Assembly: GCA_036746695.1 (NCBI GenBank)
Contig: DAIODP010000001.1
Span: 992,001 to 1,056,000 of the forward strand
Length of the DNA stretch: 64,000 bases
Direction of reading: 5' to 3'
DNA from: UBA3006 sp036746695
Lineage (GTDB): Bacteria; Actinomycetota; Acidimicrobiia; Acidimicrobiales; Ilumatobacteraceae
The first letter of the stretch is position 1; every line of letters starts with the position of its first letter. Both the position numbers and the translations under genes were made by a program. Below the pieces are notes generated by a model. It worked only from the letters and a program-made list of their open reading frames with translations. It had not been told where the DNA came from and did no database searches. This document shows, piece after piece, positions 36,168-44,428 of the stretch.

Positions 36168-36479
36168 ATGGCGCCCTCAAAACGACGCACCGGTGGTCGA
36201 ACCACTCCAAAAGGCACAAAGCCTGGACAACAGTCGCACAAGCAGCACGGCAACCCAACGGCCGAGGCCTCCTCGCGTTACACGCCGCCCATTGCCCACA
36301 ACGTGCGTGTTAGCCCACAGTGGGTTCCCATCTTGATGTTCGCGCTGCTGGGTGTAGGCGCCGTAGTTATTTTGTTTTATTACCTTGGCTTTGTGCCGGG
36401 TGGCCGCAGCAATTGGTATCTCTTTGGCGGCCTCAGCATGGTCTTAGGCGGCCTTTTCACCGCCACCAAATATCACTAA
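36168..36479 (+). CDS. crgA: cell division protein CrgA
   Basis: 103 residues from ATG 36168. A basic, disordered N-terminus (SKRRTGGRTTPKGTKPGQQ) is followed by the CrgA core: VSPQWVPILMFALLGVGAVV (TM1), YYLGFVPGGRSNWYLFGG, and TM2 to the end. CrgA is a small septum protein that recruits PBPs and interacts with FtsZ in Actinobacteria. It is divergent from pabA, as in mycobacteria. Confidence 0.9.
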   Translation: MAPSKRRTGGRTTPKGTKPGQQSHKQHGNPTAEASSRYTPPIAHNVRVSPQWVPILMFALLGVGAVVILFYYLGFVPGGRSNWYLFGGLSMVLGGLFTATKYH

Positions 36480-36483
36480 CGCG

Positions 36484-36741
36484 TCACTCGATCGGCGCAA
36501 CAAGATCCATATCTTCGAGGCAATGCCTCGGTGGGGGCGGGTCCTGATCTGGTGCCATCACCATGCGTAACTCCACACCGCATACGCCACATCGGTAGCG
36601 AACATTGATGCGTCGCATTTCTCCTGCGGGCGGTGGCGGTGGAAGTGTCGACGTCATCGACTTCAACATTCCGATACCGGTGCGCCAGATAAGCAGTAAC
36701 AGCACAACCCCGACAAGGAACCAGATGATGGTTCCGAACAT
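36484..36741 (-). CDS. small membrane protein with zinc-ribbon-like tail
   Basis: 85 residues. One N-terminal TM helix (FGTIIWFLVGVVLLLLIW), a proline-rich linker (LPPPPPAGE), then YRCGVCGVELR and a later lone Cys in RHCLED. The CxxC knuckle suggests metal binding, but a full four-ligand site is not seen within the chain, so a dimer or incomplete ribbon is possible. Function unknown. It lies 15 bp downstream of the thiolase on the same strand. Confidence 0.65.
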   Translation of the reverse strand: MFGTIIWFLVGVVLLLLIWRTGIGMLKSMTSTLPPPPPAGEMRRINVRYRCGVCGVELRMVMAPDQDPPPPRHCLEDMDLVAPIE

Positions 36742-36756
36742 GTTGGTAGTTGTTGT

Positions 36757-37923
36757 CTAGAGGCGTTCGATGATGGTGGCATTGGCCATGCCGCCACCTT
36801 CACACATGGTTTGCAAACCGTAACGACCACCGGTGCGCTCTAGTTCGTTGAGCAGTGTGGTCATCAAACGTGCGCCAGAAGCGCCGAGTGGGTGACCAAG
36901 TGCAATGGCGCCGCCATTGACGTTGACCTTGCTCATGTCTGGGTGCAGTTCTTTTTCCCATGCCAACACCACCGAAGCAAATGCTTCGTTGATTTCGACC
37001 AAGTCGATGTCATCCATGGTGAGGCCGGCGCGCTCGAGAACGCGCTTTGTTGCCGGGATTGGTGCGGTCAACATGAAGCGCGGGTCTTCTGCTGCCATTG
37101 CGAAATTGACGAAACGAGCACGTGGCTTCAAGCCAAGCTTCTTTGCACGCTCTTCGCTCATAATCAAAATGGCCGACGAGCCGTCGGTGATCTGCGAAGA
37201 GTTGCCAGCAGTTACGCGGCCGCCCTCTTCCACAGCGCGGAACGGTGGCTTCAGTTGGCTCAGTTTTTCAACTGTGGTGTCGCGAATGCCTTCGTCGGTG
37301 GTCATCATTGCGCCATCGGCATCGACAACGGGGATGATCTCGTTTTGAAAACGTCCTTCGCGAGTTGCGCGAGCGGCATATTCCTGTGAGCGTGCACCGA
37401 ATGCATCAAGTTCTTCGCGGCTGATGTTCCATTTCTCGGCAATCATTTCTGCCGAAACACCCTGACCAACCAAACCGCCAACCGACTCGTAACGAGCCTG
37501 CACGCGAGGGCCGAATGGGAAACCAAAATTGCGATCGGCAACCGACGCGCCCATTGGAACGCGGCTCATTACTTCGACGCCTGCTGCAACAACCACGTCG
37601 TACGCGCCGGCAATAACACCCTGCGCTGCGAAGTGCGCGGCCTGTTGGCTGGAGCCACACTGACGATCCACTGTGGTGCCTGGCACCGTGTCGGGCCAGC
37701 CCGCGGCAAGCACCGCGTTGCGGGCAACGTTGAGGCTCTGCTCGCCAACCTGCATTACACAACCCATCACCACGTCGTCGATGGTGGCTGGATCGATGCC
37801 ATTGCGTTGCACCAATGTCTGCATGATTTCTGCTGCAAGATCAACTGGGTGCCAGTTCTTCAACTTGCCATTTCGCTTGCCAAGTGGGCTGCGAATTGCA
37901 TCAACGATTACTGCGGTGGTCAT
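36757..37923 (-). CDS. acetyl-CoA acetyltransferase / 3-ketoacyl-CoA thiolase
   Basis: 388 residues from ATG 37923, with GGGAG seven bases upstream; an open frame to 38124 reads through the tRNA-Ala fragment and is not coding. Catalytic Cys89 in VDRQCGSSQQA, the GGAIALGHPLGASGAR histidine, and the second Cys in TMCEGGGMANA. It is typical of FadA-type thiolases in fatty-acid or steroid side-chain breakdown. Substrate not determinable. Its upstream side borders the genomic island. Confidence 0.95.
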   Translation of the reverse strand: MTTAVIVDAIRSPLGKRNGKLKNWHPVDLAAEIMQTLVQRNGIDPATIDDVVMGCVMQVGEQSLNVARNAVLAAGWPDTVPGTTVDRQCGSSQQAAHFAAQGVIAGAYDVVVAAGVEVMSRVPMGASVADRNFGFPFGPRVQARYESVGGLVGQGVSAEMIAEKWNISREELDAFGARSQEYAARATREGRFQNEIIPVVDADGAMMTTDEGIRDTTVEKLSQLKPPFRAVEEGGRVTAGNSSQITDGSSAILIMSEERAKKLGLKPRARFVNFAMAAEDPRFMLTAPIPATKRVLERAGLTMDDIDLVEINEAFASVVLAWEKELHPDMSKVNVNGGAIALGHPLGASGARLMTTLLNELERTGGRYGLQTMCEGGGMANATIIERL

Positions 37924-37946
37924 GGTGGACTCCCTTGCTTTTATTG

Positions 37947-37997
37947 TTGTGGTGGAGACGATGGGACTCGAACCCACGACCCCCTGCTTGCAAAGCA
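37947..37997 (-). repeat. orphan 3' fragment of tRNA-Ala(TGC), left island attachment site
   Basis: 51 bp identical to 53063-53113. It covers the CCA end, T-arm, variable loop, and the anticodon loop with the 3' side of its stem. Identity stops in the anticodon stem, so no functional tRNA can form. Confidence 0.92.
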
Positions 37998-38254
37998 TCG
38001 GGTCTGGGCGTCTACAGCCTACAAAGTCGCCCTGGGGCTCAAAGAGCCCAGGAATCGGCCAAATTGGGGTCGAGACCACCAAACACCCATTCAGGCGCTC
38101 TCCAAGCCCCCTAGAGCCCTTCATAAAGAAACTATTGAGTTCACAGGTTCAAACATCATCAGAACGAATAGGAAGATTCTCTCTGGCCACCCAATTTCGT
38201 AGATGGATTTGTCTCTATGTACATTCGTAATCCACCCCTAATTGAGGAGATCCC
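37998..38254. other. non-coding leader between the left attachment site and gmhB
   Basis: I find no convincing ORF, and in particular no remnant of an integrase. It contains an imperfect GC-rich hairpin (CCTGGGGCT...AGCCCAGG) and, at its right end, an AGGAG ribosome binding site six bases before the gmhB ATG. The promoter of gmhB-gmhA probably lies here. Confidence 0.5.
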
Positions 38255-38794
38255 ATGTTCGTCGCACTTGATAGGGATGGGACACTAATTGAGCATGTCC
38301 CCTACCTTGCAGATGTGAAAGGGGTGAAGCTTTTTGATGACGCAGCTACGGGAGTCAAATTACTTAATTCATTGCAAATCCCTGTTGTCGTATTGACGAA
38401 TCAACCAGTTATTGGTCGACGTCAAGCAACGATGGAAACAGTCAATCACATAAATGAGTTCATAAAACTAGAGATGAGAAAACAGGGTGCCCACATTGAA
38501 ACCTTTTTTGTCTGCCCGCACCATACAGATACCGAATGTGACTGTCGCAAGCCCAAACTTGGCCTGTTGACAAAGGCAGCGGATTACCTGAATATTGATG
38601 CTAAGAAATGTGTGATTATCGGCGACTCCGACCGTGATATGGAGCTTGCAAGACGTGCTGGCGTTCCAGGATTACATGTTCAAACTGGTCCCGAGGGTAT
38701 GTCGTCGCCAGATTTTCCATCGTTCGAAAATCTGCTTACTGCCATCAAGTTCGCTGTAAAAACATTCAAAATGATAGATTTGGCGTGTGATTAG
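38255..38794 (+). CDS. gmhB: D-glycero-D-manno-heptose 1,7-bisphosphate phosphatase
   Basis: 179 residues; HAD-superfamily phosphatase. Motif I LDRDGTL at the N-terminus, motif II Thr in VLTNQ, the family zinc loop CPHHTDTECDCRKPK, then motif IV GDSDRDMELARRAG. The zinc loop separates GmhB from other HAD enzymes. It removes the C7 phosphate during ADP- or GDP-heptose synthesis. It overlaps gmhA by 8 bp. First gene of the island, preceded by AGGAG. Confidence 0.92.
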   Translation: MFVALDRDGTLIEHVPYLADVKGVKLFDDAATGVKLLNSLQIPVVVLTNQPVIGRRQATMETVNHINEFIKLEMRKQGAHIETFFVCPHHTDTECDCRKPKLGLLTKAADYLNIDAKKCVIIGDSDRDMELARRAGVPGLHVQTGPEGMSSPDFPSFENLLTAIKFAVKTFKMIDLACD

Positions 38795-39395
38795 CAAAGT
38801 CCCACAGTTGCCGCTTGGTAATTATCTAGATCAATCACTAACCGATTTCATCCACGTGTTAAGTCAAATCCCAACGTCTTGCAAAACGGACCTTGAAGTT
38901 GCTGTTGCGACGCTCACTAAGTCATGTAAAAACGGCGGGCGAATTCTCATCTGTGGAAACGGTGGAAGTGCTGCCGACTCACAGCATTTTGCGGGCGAAC
39001 TTGTCGCAACGTTTAGACGTGGACTGGAACGTCCTGGAATCTCAGCGCTTGCGCTATCAAACGATATTGCGACACTAACTGCACTTGCTAATGATTTTTC
39101 GTATGAGGATGTTTATTCCAGGCAAGTTGAAGCACACGGAAGAAAGGGGGACTGTCTCATCTGCATCAGCACGAGTGGCAACTCGGAAAATGTGCTGCGG
39201 GCAGCTAGCCGAGCTAAGAGTCTTGACCTAAATGTCATTTCAATAACTGGAAACATGGGAGCGCGACTCTCACAAGCCAGTGATATTTCCATCATCGTGC
39301 CATCTTCAGACACACAAGTAATTCAAAATACTTACCAATTTCTTTTGCATATTATTTGTTACGGCATTGAAGAATCAATGTTTGCTGATGCGTGA
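38787..39395 (+). CDS. gmhA: sedoheptulose-7-phosphate isomerase (SIS domain)
   Basis: 202 residues with GTG start 38787. SIS-domain motifs GNGGSAADSQHFAGELV, ALSNDIATLTALAND and CISTSGNSENVLRA are those of GmhA, which makes D-glycero-D-manno-heptose 7-phosphate, the first step of activated heptose synthesis. Coupled to gmhB. It converges on the long leftward operon, with 8 bp between stops. Confidence 0.94.
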   Translation: MISKVPQLPLGNYLDQSLTDFIHVLSQIPTSCKTDLEVAVATLTKSCKNGGRILICGNGGSAADSQHFAGELVATFRRGLERPGISALALSNDIATLTALANDFSYEDVYSRQVEAHGRKGDCLICISTSGNSENVLRAASRAKSLDLNVISITGNMGARLSQASDISIIVPSSDTQVIQNTYQFLLHIICYGIEESMFADA

Positions 39396-39403
39396 ATTTG
39401 TCT

Positions 39404-40333
39404 CTAACCCGCGTTCGATCTGTACCAGTCAATAGTTCGGCTCAATCCCACGTTAAAGGGGGTTGAAGGGCGCCAACCCATTTCATCCAATACTGAATTG
39501 TCTAGAAATCGAGCCGGTGCGCCGTCGGGGCTGGTTGAGTCGAAAATCACCTCTATCGCAGGATCAATTTGTTCGACAACCGCTGTGGCTAATTCCTTTA
39601 TTGTTAATCGGGTACCGCCTCCGATGTTCACGGTTTCCCTTCCGTCATAATTCTTAAGAAGAAATATGATGGCATCTGCCAAATCATCGACAAAGAGAAA
39701 CTCGCGTATTGGGCTTCCACTTCCCCAAAGGTTCAATTTTTTCCGTGGGGAACCCGCACTGCCTATCTCCAAACACTTCATAATCAAGTCCGACATAACG
39801 TGTCCATCACCCAGTTTTGTGCTGTCGTTGGGTCCAAACGTATTGGTGGGAATAACACTGAAATAGTTCATTCCGTACTGTTTTTTATACGCCTCACACA
39901 ACTTCATGCCAAGCAATTTTGCGAAGCCATACCATTCATTCGTTTGCTCCATTGGTGCAGACCCAATCATGACCGTCTTATGTGGAGGTCTCGCGTCACG
40001 TGGATAAATGCAATTAGACGACAAATACATGAGTTTGGAAATGTTTGATTTAAACGAAGCGCTTATAACGCTTAATGCAATCGCAGAGTTTTCACTAATA
40101 AAGTTCACAGGCAAAGAATCATTTGATCGAATGCCCCCGACTAATCCTGCAGCAACTATTACTGCGTCGGGTTTAACTGCTGAAAGGAAACCAATGACTT
40201 TATCTTCTGCTCGAAGATCCAAGTCTGCACGATCCACGACAATTACATTTATGTCCGATTCCAATGAAAGCCGTCGCACGATAGCCGATCCAACCAGCCC
40301 ATTATGACCAGCGACAAATACAGATTGCGACAT
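39404..40333 (-). CDS. GDP-L-fucose synthase-like SDR (nucleotide-sugar epimerase/reductase)
   Basis: 309 residues. NAD(P)-binding AGHNGLVGSAIVRRL, then LSSNCIYP, the YGFAK catalytic Tyr/Lys pair, IPTNTFGPND, and a C-terminal substrate domain. The pattern SSxCIYP...YGxAK is that of Fcl/WcaG, which epimerises C3/C5 and reduces C4 of GDP-4-keto-6-deoxymannose; homologues act on GDP-6-deoxy-4-keto-heptose in Campylobacter and Burkholderia. Given the heptose genes in the island, a heptose substrate is plausible. Last gene of the leftward operon. Confidence 0.82.
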   Translation of the reverse strand: MSQSVFVAGHNGLVGSAIVRRLSLESDINVIVVDRADLDLRAEDKVIGFLSAVKPDAVIVAAGLVGGIRSNDSLPVNFISENSAIALSVISASFKSNISKLMYLSSNCIYPRDARPPHKTVMIGSAPMEQTNEWYGFAKLLGMKLCEAYKKQYGMNYFSVIPTNTFGPNDSTKLGDGHVMSDLIMKCLEIGSAGSPRKKLNLWGSGSPIREFLFVDDLADAIIFLLKNYDGRETVNIGGGTRLTIKELATAVVEQIDPAIEVIFDSTSPDGAPARFLDNSVLDEMGWRPSTPFNVGLSRTIDWYRSNAG

Positions 40334-40377
40334 TTAATTCACACCTTAGTGTCGCTTATGAAACCTACCAACATTTT

Positions 40378-41310
40378 CTAAATGTTCCCATACTTACGAT
40401 TTCTCAGAATCGTGAAAGCCTGAACTAGTTCTTTGATTCCATAATTCAAGTCAAACATTGTGGCGAACCCGGTGGATTCGAGTTTTGCATTTGAAACTAT
40501 ATAGTTTCTTTGGTCCGGGTCTACACCAACCTCAGCTTCTAGAAATACAAAATCGGGAATGTGCTCAGCAATCGATTGGCATAGTTCCAGTTTTGACAGA
40601 TTTGCGCTTGATAAGCCCACGTTGTAAATGTTGCCAACCATTCGGTTACTCGAATCAATTGCGTGCAAAAACACGCGAGATATATCTCTTATGTGTATGA
40701 AATTTCGCTTAAAATGTGCTTCGAAAAGCACCATGAAATGATCATTTACCGCTCTATGGACGAAATCATTCACAAGGAGATCTATTCTCATTCGGGGAGA
40801 TGCTCCAAAAACAGTCGCGAGTCGCAAACTTATTGTTGATGGATGCTGCATTAATTTCTTTTCAACTTCAACTTTATCTAACGCATACTGTGATATTGGG
40901 TTGAGGGGAGATTCCTCTGTGCAGAAGTTGTTTGCGTCACCCGAGCCATAGGCACTGTTTGTCGTAGGCATAATCACTAGCTGATCCTTGGAAATCAAAC
41001 CCAACATCATCTCTATGGCGTCATGGTTCACTGACCTTGCACCAAATGGATCACGTGAGCACAATGGTGCACCGACATATGCGGCCAACGGTATGACCAC
41101 ATCCGCCCCTCGCAGCACCTCTTGCATCAGGGCTTGGGATCGAACATCTCCGCGCCTAATCTCCAACGATGAATTACCACATACATCCAAAAGGCTTTGC
41201 TGGTCATACATGAAATTATCAACTACAACAACTTTGTGGCCAGCATTAAGAAGCTGCGGAACCAAGATAGACCCAATGTACCCAGCTCCACCTGTCACCA
41301 AAATATTCAT
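40378..41310 (-). CDS. NAD-dependent epimerase/dehydratase (extended SDR)
   Basis: 310 residues. Starts MNILVTGGAGYIGSILVPQL; the catalytic Tyr/Lys pair is in QYALDK, and the Ser/Thr region is PTTNSAYGSG. The TDE triad of canonical dTDP- or GDP-sugar 4,6-dehydratases (STDEVYG) is not present, so an epimerase, reductase or non-standard dehydratase is more likely. C-terminal NYGIKELVQAF resembles the G[IL]xE/KT tail of nucleotide-sugar SDRs. It lies 6 bp after the PLP enzyme and 44 bp before the Fcl-like gene. Confidence 0.8.
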   Translation of the reverse strand: MNILVTGGAGYIGSILVPQLLNAGHKVVVVDNFMYDQQSLLDVCGNSSLEIRRGDVRSQALMQEVLRGADVVIPLAAYVGAPLCSRDPFGARSVNHDAIEMMLGLISKDQLVIMPTTNSAYGSGDANNFCTEESPLNPISQYALDKVEVEKKLMQHPSTISLRLATVFGASPRMRIDLLVNDFVHRAVNDHFMVLFEAHFKRNFIHIRDISRVFLHAIDSSNRMVGNIYNVGLSSANLSKLELCQSIAEHIPDFVFLEAEVGVDPDQRNYIVSNAKLESTGFATMFDLNYGIKELVQAFTILRNRKYGNI

Positions 41311-41316
41311 TGCTTT

Positions 41317-42501
41317 TTACTCGCAGTCGTTTAGGATGTCGCATACTTTCGAAACATCAGTTAATGAAAGTTCTGGGTAGTTCCCGAGATAGAAACCGAA
41401 AAAATGTATATGTTCAGCCACCGGAAACTTTTCATGTTCGCCAGACGGAACAATATCCTTGAGGTACGGCTGACGTAACTGGTTTCCACCACCAGCACTT
41501 CCTCGCCTATGTTCGATTCCATTTTTTCGCATGTGGGCCACAAGCCGATCCCGAAAACCTACATCCGGGTCTCTGATGATGAGATTAAATGCGTAATTGC
41601 TAGATCCGTCAAGTTTGAACTCGGTAAAAAACCGATTCCTATCAATTTCCGATAAAAATAACTCGTGGTTCTGATTTCTGCGAACTACGTTCGAATCAAG
41701 TCGTTCTATTTGTGAGAGGCCCAGCACTCCACCTATTTCTGTTCCACGCATGTTGAAGCCAGGAATTGCAAAAATGAAGTCTGGGTTTAAGTCCGGGTAT
41801 TCAATTTTGTAATCGTCCTTCATTTGTTCATTTGTCAGCTCCCTGACCATGCCGTGTGAGCGAAACATTCGAGCAAGTTGATGGATTTCTGGATCATTAG
41901 TACAAACCATCCCTCCCTCGATCGTGCTCATATGGTGTGCGTAGTAAAAAGAAAAGTTGGATATCTGGCCAATAGATCCAAGCCTTCTATCATTGTGCAT
42001 TGCTCCATGTGATTCGCATACATCTTCAATTAATAAAATGTTGCGCTTCCGCAATTCATCCACCAACTCATCGGTTAGCGCATCAAATCCCTGGGCGTGT
42101 GTGATAAACACTGCCCGCGTATTGGAATTCAGATTTTGGAGTATCTGTTCAGTTCCCATGGCAATTGTTGGCAAGGTCACATCTACAAATCGAGGTGTAA
42201 ATCCGCACTGTAGTACTGATGCGATATCAGATACCCAAGTAATCGTAGGAACAATTACCTCTCCACCGTTTGGAAACATTTGTTTAAGAATTGACATTGA
42301 AATAAGGTTGGCCGAAGCTCCGGAGTTAACAAACGTGCTTGATGTGACCCCAAGCCATTCGGACCAAGCCGATTCAAAGTCTCGGACTTTCTTTCCATTG
42401 GTCAACATTGGCTCTGGCTGTTGGAGATAGGAAATCAAAGAATCAAGATCTGTTCTCGTAATGTTGTTACGCATTAATGGAAACTTGTATGTTGAGCTCA
42501 T
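41317..42501 (-). CDS. DegT/DnrJ-fold PLP enzyme with His for Lys, predicted sugar 3-dehydratase
   Basis: 394 residues. The fold is that of sugar aminotransferases: the phosphate-binding VNSGASANL (about 58-66), the PLP-ring Asp160 in LLIEDVCESHGA, and the catalytic block FSFYYAHHMSTIEGGM. In aminotransferases that block reads FSFYPSKN with the Schiff-base Lys; here His189 stands in its place. This substitution is known from ColD (GDP-4-keto-6-deoxymannose 3-dehydratase) and RfbH/E1, which remove the C3 hydroxyl. No RfbH-type iron-sulfur Cys cluster is seen, so ColD is the closer model. Start ATGA overlaps the kinase stop. Confidence 0.85.
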   Translation of the reverse strand: MSSTYKFPLMRNNITRTDLDSLISYLQQPEPMLTNGKKVRDFESAWSEWLGVTSSTFVNSGASANLISMSILKQMFPNGGEVIVPTITWVSDIASVLQCGFTPRFVDVTLPTIAMGTEQILQNLNSNTRAVFITHAQGFDALTDELVDELRKRNILLIEDVCESHGAMHNDRRLGSIGQISNFSFYYAHHMSTIEGGMVCTNDPEIHQLARMFRSHGMVRELTNEQMKDDYKIEYPDLNPDFIFAIPGFNMRGTEIGGVLGLSQIERLDSNVVRRNQNHELFLSEIDRNRFFTEFKLDGSSNYAFNLIIRDPDVGFRDRLVAHMRKNGIEHRRGSAGGGNQLRQPYLKDIVPSGEHEKFPVAEHIHFFGFYLGNYPELSLTDVSKVCDILNDCE

Positions 42502-43511
42502 TCTCGACTCCCATCTTCGCTCAAATTCCAGGTCGTCACTCCGTGTTTGTCAAATTGAATATTTGTCCAGAATTTGATTTCTTGAAACTCATCTCGAACC
42601 TTCTGTTGATTTTCTCGATCAACCAATAAATAAAAGAATCCGGATCCACCCGCTCCCATCAGTTTCCCTCCATGGGATCCAAGTTTTTGTGCCTTTTCAA
42701 ACAAATTGTTAAGAGGATCGAGTGAATTTGTTTCTTGCATCATCCCCCGCTTCAATTGCCAACCACTTTTCAGAAGCCCACCGATTTCTCCCATGGATTT
42801 TTCTGCCTCGAGTAACTCAAGTGCTTCAAATGATAATTGACGGGTTAAATCCAATGATCGCTTATTTTTCCCCGATTTAATCGATTCAGTTAAATAATTC
42901 GAATGCTCTGCCCCGTCTCTTTGTGCTCCATAGAAACCAACCAAGATCGAATCAGAGAGCAACTTAAGATATTCATCGCTTACCAACAGGTTGCGTACCG
43001 ATATATTGTCGTCGGGTCCACACGAGATGACTTTCACACCTCCCTGGGCCGCGATTATCTGATCTTGAATTCCAGTTGACTCTCCTACGATATTGTGTTC
43101 GATTTTTAAGACTTGTTCGGTTATCTCAGACGTGGAGTGTTTCTGTGCCTTAAGTCGGTTGATTGCAGCAACCAACGCGACGGTAAAGGCTGAACTTGAT
43201 CCAATTCCAGATCTGGCAGGTAGGTCTCCGTCATAGTGGATTTCAAGCCCCGACTCAATGCCCATTGCCACCAAACAAGCACGAGCTGTCGGATGACTTA
43301 GGTCATTGTTTGTCTGTACCGCTTCAATTCTTGAGTAAACAAGGCGTGTAATGTGTGTATCAAAAAATGGTGGTAGTGCGCGAAGCGTCAAATAGCAGTA
43401 TTTATCCATTGCAGCTGCAGTTATCACACTGGGTTCGGTGGAAAAATAGCCTGGATAGTCAGTTCCTCCACCAAAAAGCGAGAGTCGAAACGGTGCTCGG
43501 CTAATTATCAC
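42498..43511 (-). CDS. hddA: D-glycero-D-manno-heptose 7-phosphate kinase (GHMP family)
   Basis: 337 residues with a GTG start overlapping the upstream stop (GTGA). It starts MIISRAPFRLSLFGGGTDYP, the HddA signature. The GHMP ATP loop is LPARSGIGSSSAFTVAL and the C-terminal motif is KLMGAGGSGFFYLL. HddA makes heptose 1,7-bisphosphate with an alpha anomer, the route to GDP-heptose, which fits GmhA and GmhB in the same island. The guanylyltransferase HddC is not in the island. Confidence 0.92.
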   Translation of the reverse strand: MIISRAPFRLSLFGGGTDYPGYFSTEPSVITAAAMDKYCYLTLRALPPFFDTHITRLVYSRIEAVQTNNDLSHPTARACLVAMGIESGLEIHYDGDLPARSGIGSSSAFTVALVAAINRLKAQKHSTSEITEQVLKIEHNIVGESTGIQDQIIAAQGGVKVISCGPDDNISVRNLLVSDEYLKLLSDSILVGFYGAQRDGAEHSNYLTESIKSGKNKRSLDLTRQLSFEALELLEAEKSMGEIGGLLKSGWQLKRGMMQETNSLDPLNNLFEKAQKLGSHGGKLMGAGGSGFFYLLVDRENQQKVRDEFQEIKFWTNIQFDKHGVTTWNLSEDGSRE

Positions 43512-44428
43512 TTATTCACCATGTTTTCTGTTTCTAAACGTTTCAAAACATAATTGTGAATAGTGCTTGAACTTGGTGTTGTATTGTCTGATTCTCGACT
43601 AAATCCAGCTGAGCGTTCTTCGAGTCCTAAAACGTCAACTCTGCGACCAGTTAGTTGCTGAAGTTTGTGTGCAATGGTTGTGGCCATCGAGCAGGATTCA
43701 TAATCCGAATCTACAACAACACTAACTTTCGATTGTCGAACCGATTCGATCAACTCAGATGACAGCGCCAGCGGCTTAAGCCAAACGACTCCAAAATTGG
43801 AAACATTAATTGAATCAGTTTTAAACAAAGCCAGTGTTTCTTCGGCAGATATTCGTGCGGCGCCCACAGCAATGAGCGTCGCTACTGGGTTGTCACTGAT
43901 TGTGTTACCCATTCCTTCATCTAGCTCAAATGACCTTCTGCTTTCACTGATATACACGGGGTCGTCGTGGTTTAACCACCAGTTGTAGACTTGCTCCCAC
44001 TCGCTACCAGACATTGGTGCCGTAACGACGATGCCAGGCATTCTTGCAATCATTGCATGACTCACGCCCGAAGCGACTGGGCCGATTGATCCATCCATCG
44101 CAATTCCCCGAACCAAAATTGGACAGGGAATCCCCCACATATCTTTGGATTTTGCCGCGTAGTTCACCACAGAGGCGGCGTTGTACCACATAAACCCCTG
44201 ATATCTTACGATGTAAATCACACGTCTACCGGAAAGTGCTGCACCGACTGCGATGCTCCCTCCGGCGACATCCGCCATTGAAAGTTCAATGAGACCTGGG
44301 TCTTCTGGCAATTTCGGTACGGTACCTCCGACCCACCCAACAGCAGTGAGGCACTGACCCAGAACAAGGCCTTTATGGTTTCTAATTAGCTCTTCGGTCA
44401 AAGTGGAGATAACTTCAGCCGTTTTCAT
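43508..44428 (-). CDS. TPP-dependent E1 beta-like subunit (transketolase-C type)
   Basis: 306 residues from ATG 44428, overlapping the alpha-subunit stop (ATGA). The N-terminal pyrimidine-binding domain has IELSMADVAGGSIAVGAALS and RRVIYIVRYQGFMWYNAASV, aligning with 2-oxoacid dehydrogenase E1 beta; a transketolase C-terminal domain follows (about 185-300). By position the TPP-activating Glu of E1 beta (the E of SEMGFAG in human PDHB) is Asp53 here, though this is alignment by eye. No E2 or E3 gene is nearby, so it probably does not feed a lipoyl complex. Partner of the next gene upstream. Confidence 0.82.
   Translation of the reverse strand: MKTAEVISTLTEELIRNHKGLVLGQCLTAVGWVGGTVPKLPEDPGLIELSMADVAGGSIAVGAALSGRRVIYIVRYQGFMWYNAASVVNYAAKSKDMWGIPCPILVRGIAMDGSIGPVASGVSHAMIARMPGIVVTAPMSGSEWEQVYNWWLNHDDPVYISESRRSFELDEGMGNTISDNPVATLIAVGAARISAEETLALFKTDSINVSNFGVVWLKPLALSSELIESVRQSKVSVVVDSDYESCSMATTIAHKLQQLTGRRVDVLGLEERSAGFSRESDNTTPSSSTIHNYVLKRLETENMVNK

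Noticed and set aside
37924..38124. N-terminal extension of the thiolase reading frame
   Set aside because: The extension translates through the tRNA-Ala fragment; the conserved thiolase N-terminus and a good ribosome binding site start at 37923.
38000..38250. possible integrase remnant next to the left attachment site
   Set aside because: All six frames were read for tyrosine-recombinase motifs (R...HxxR...Y) and none was seen; the region is treated as non-coding.
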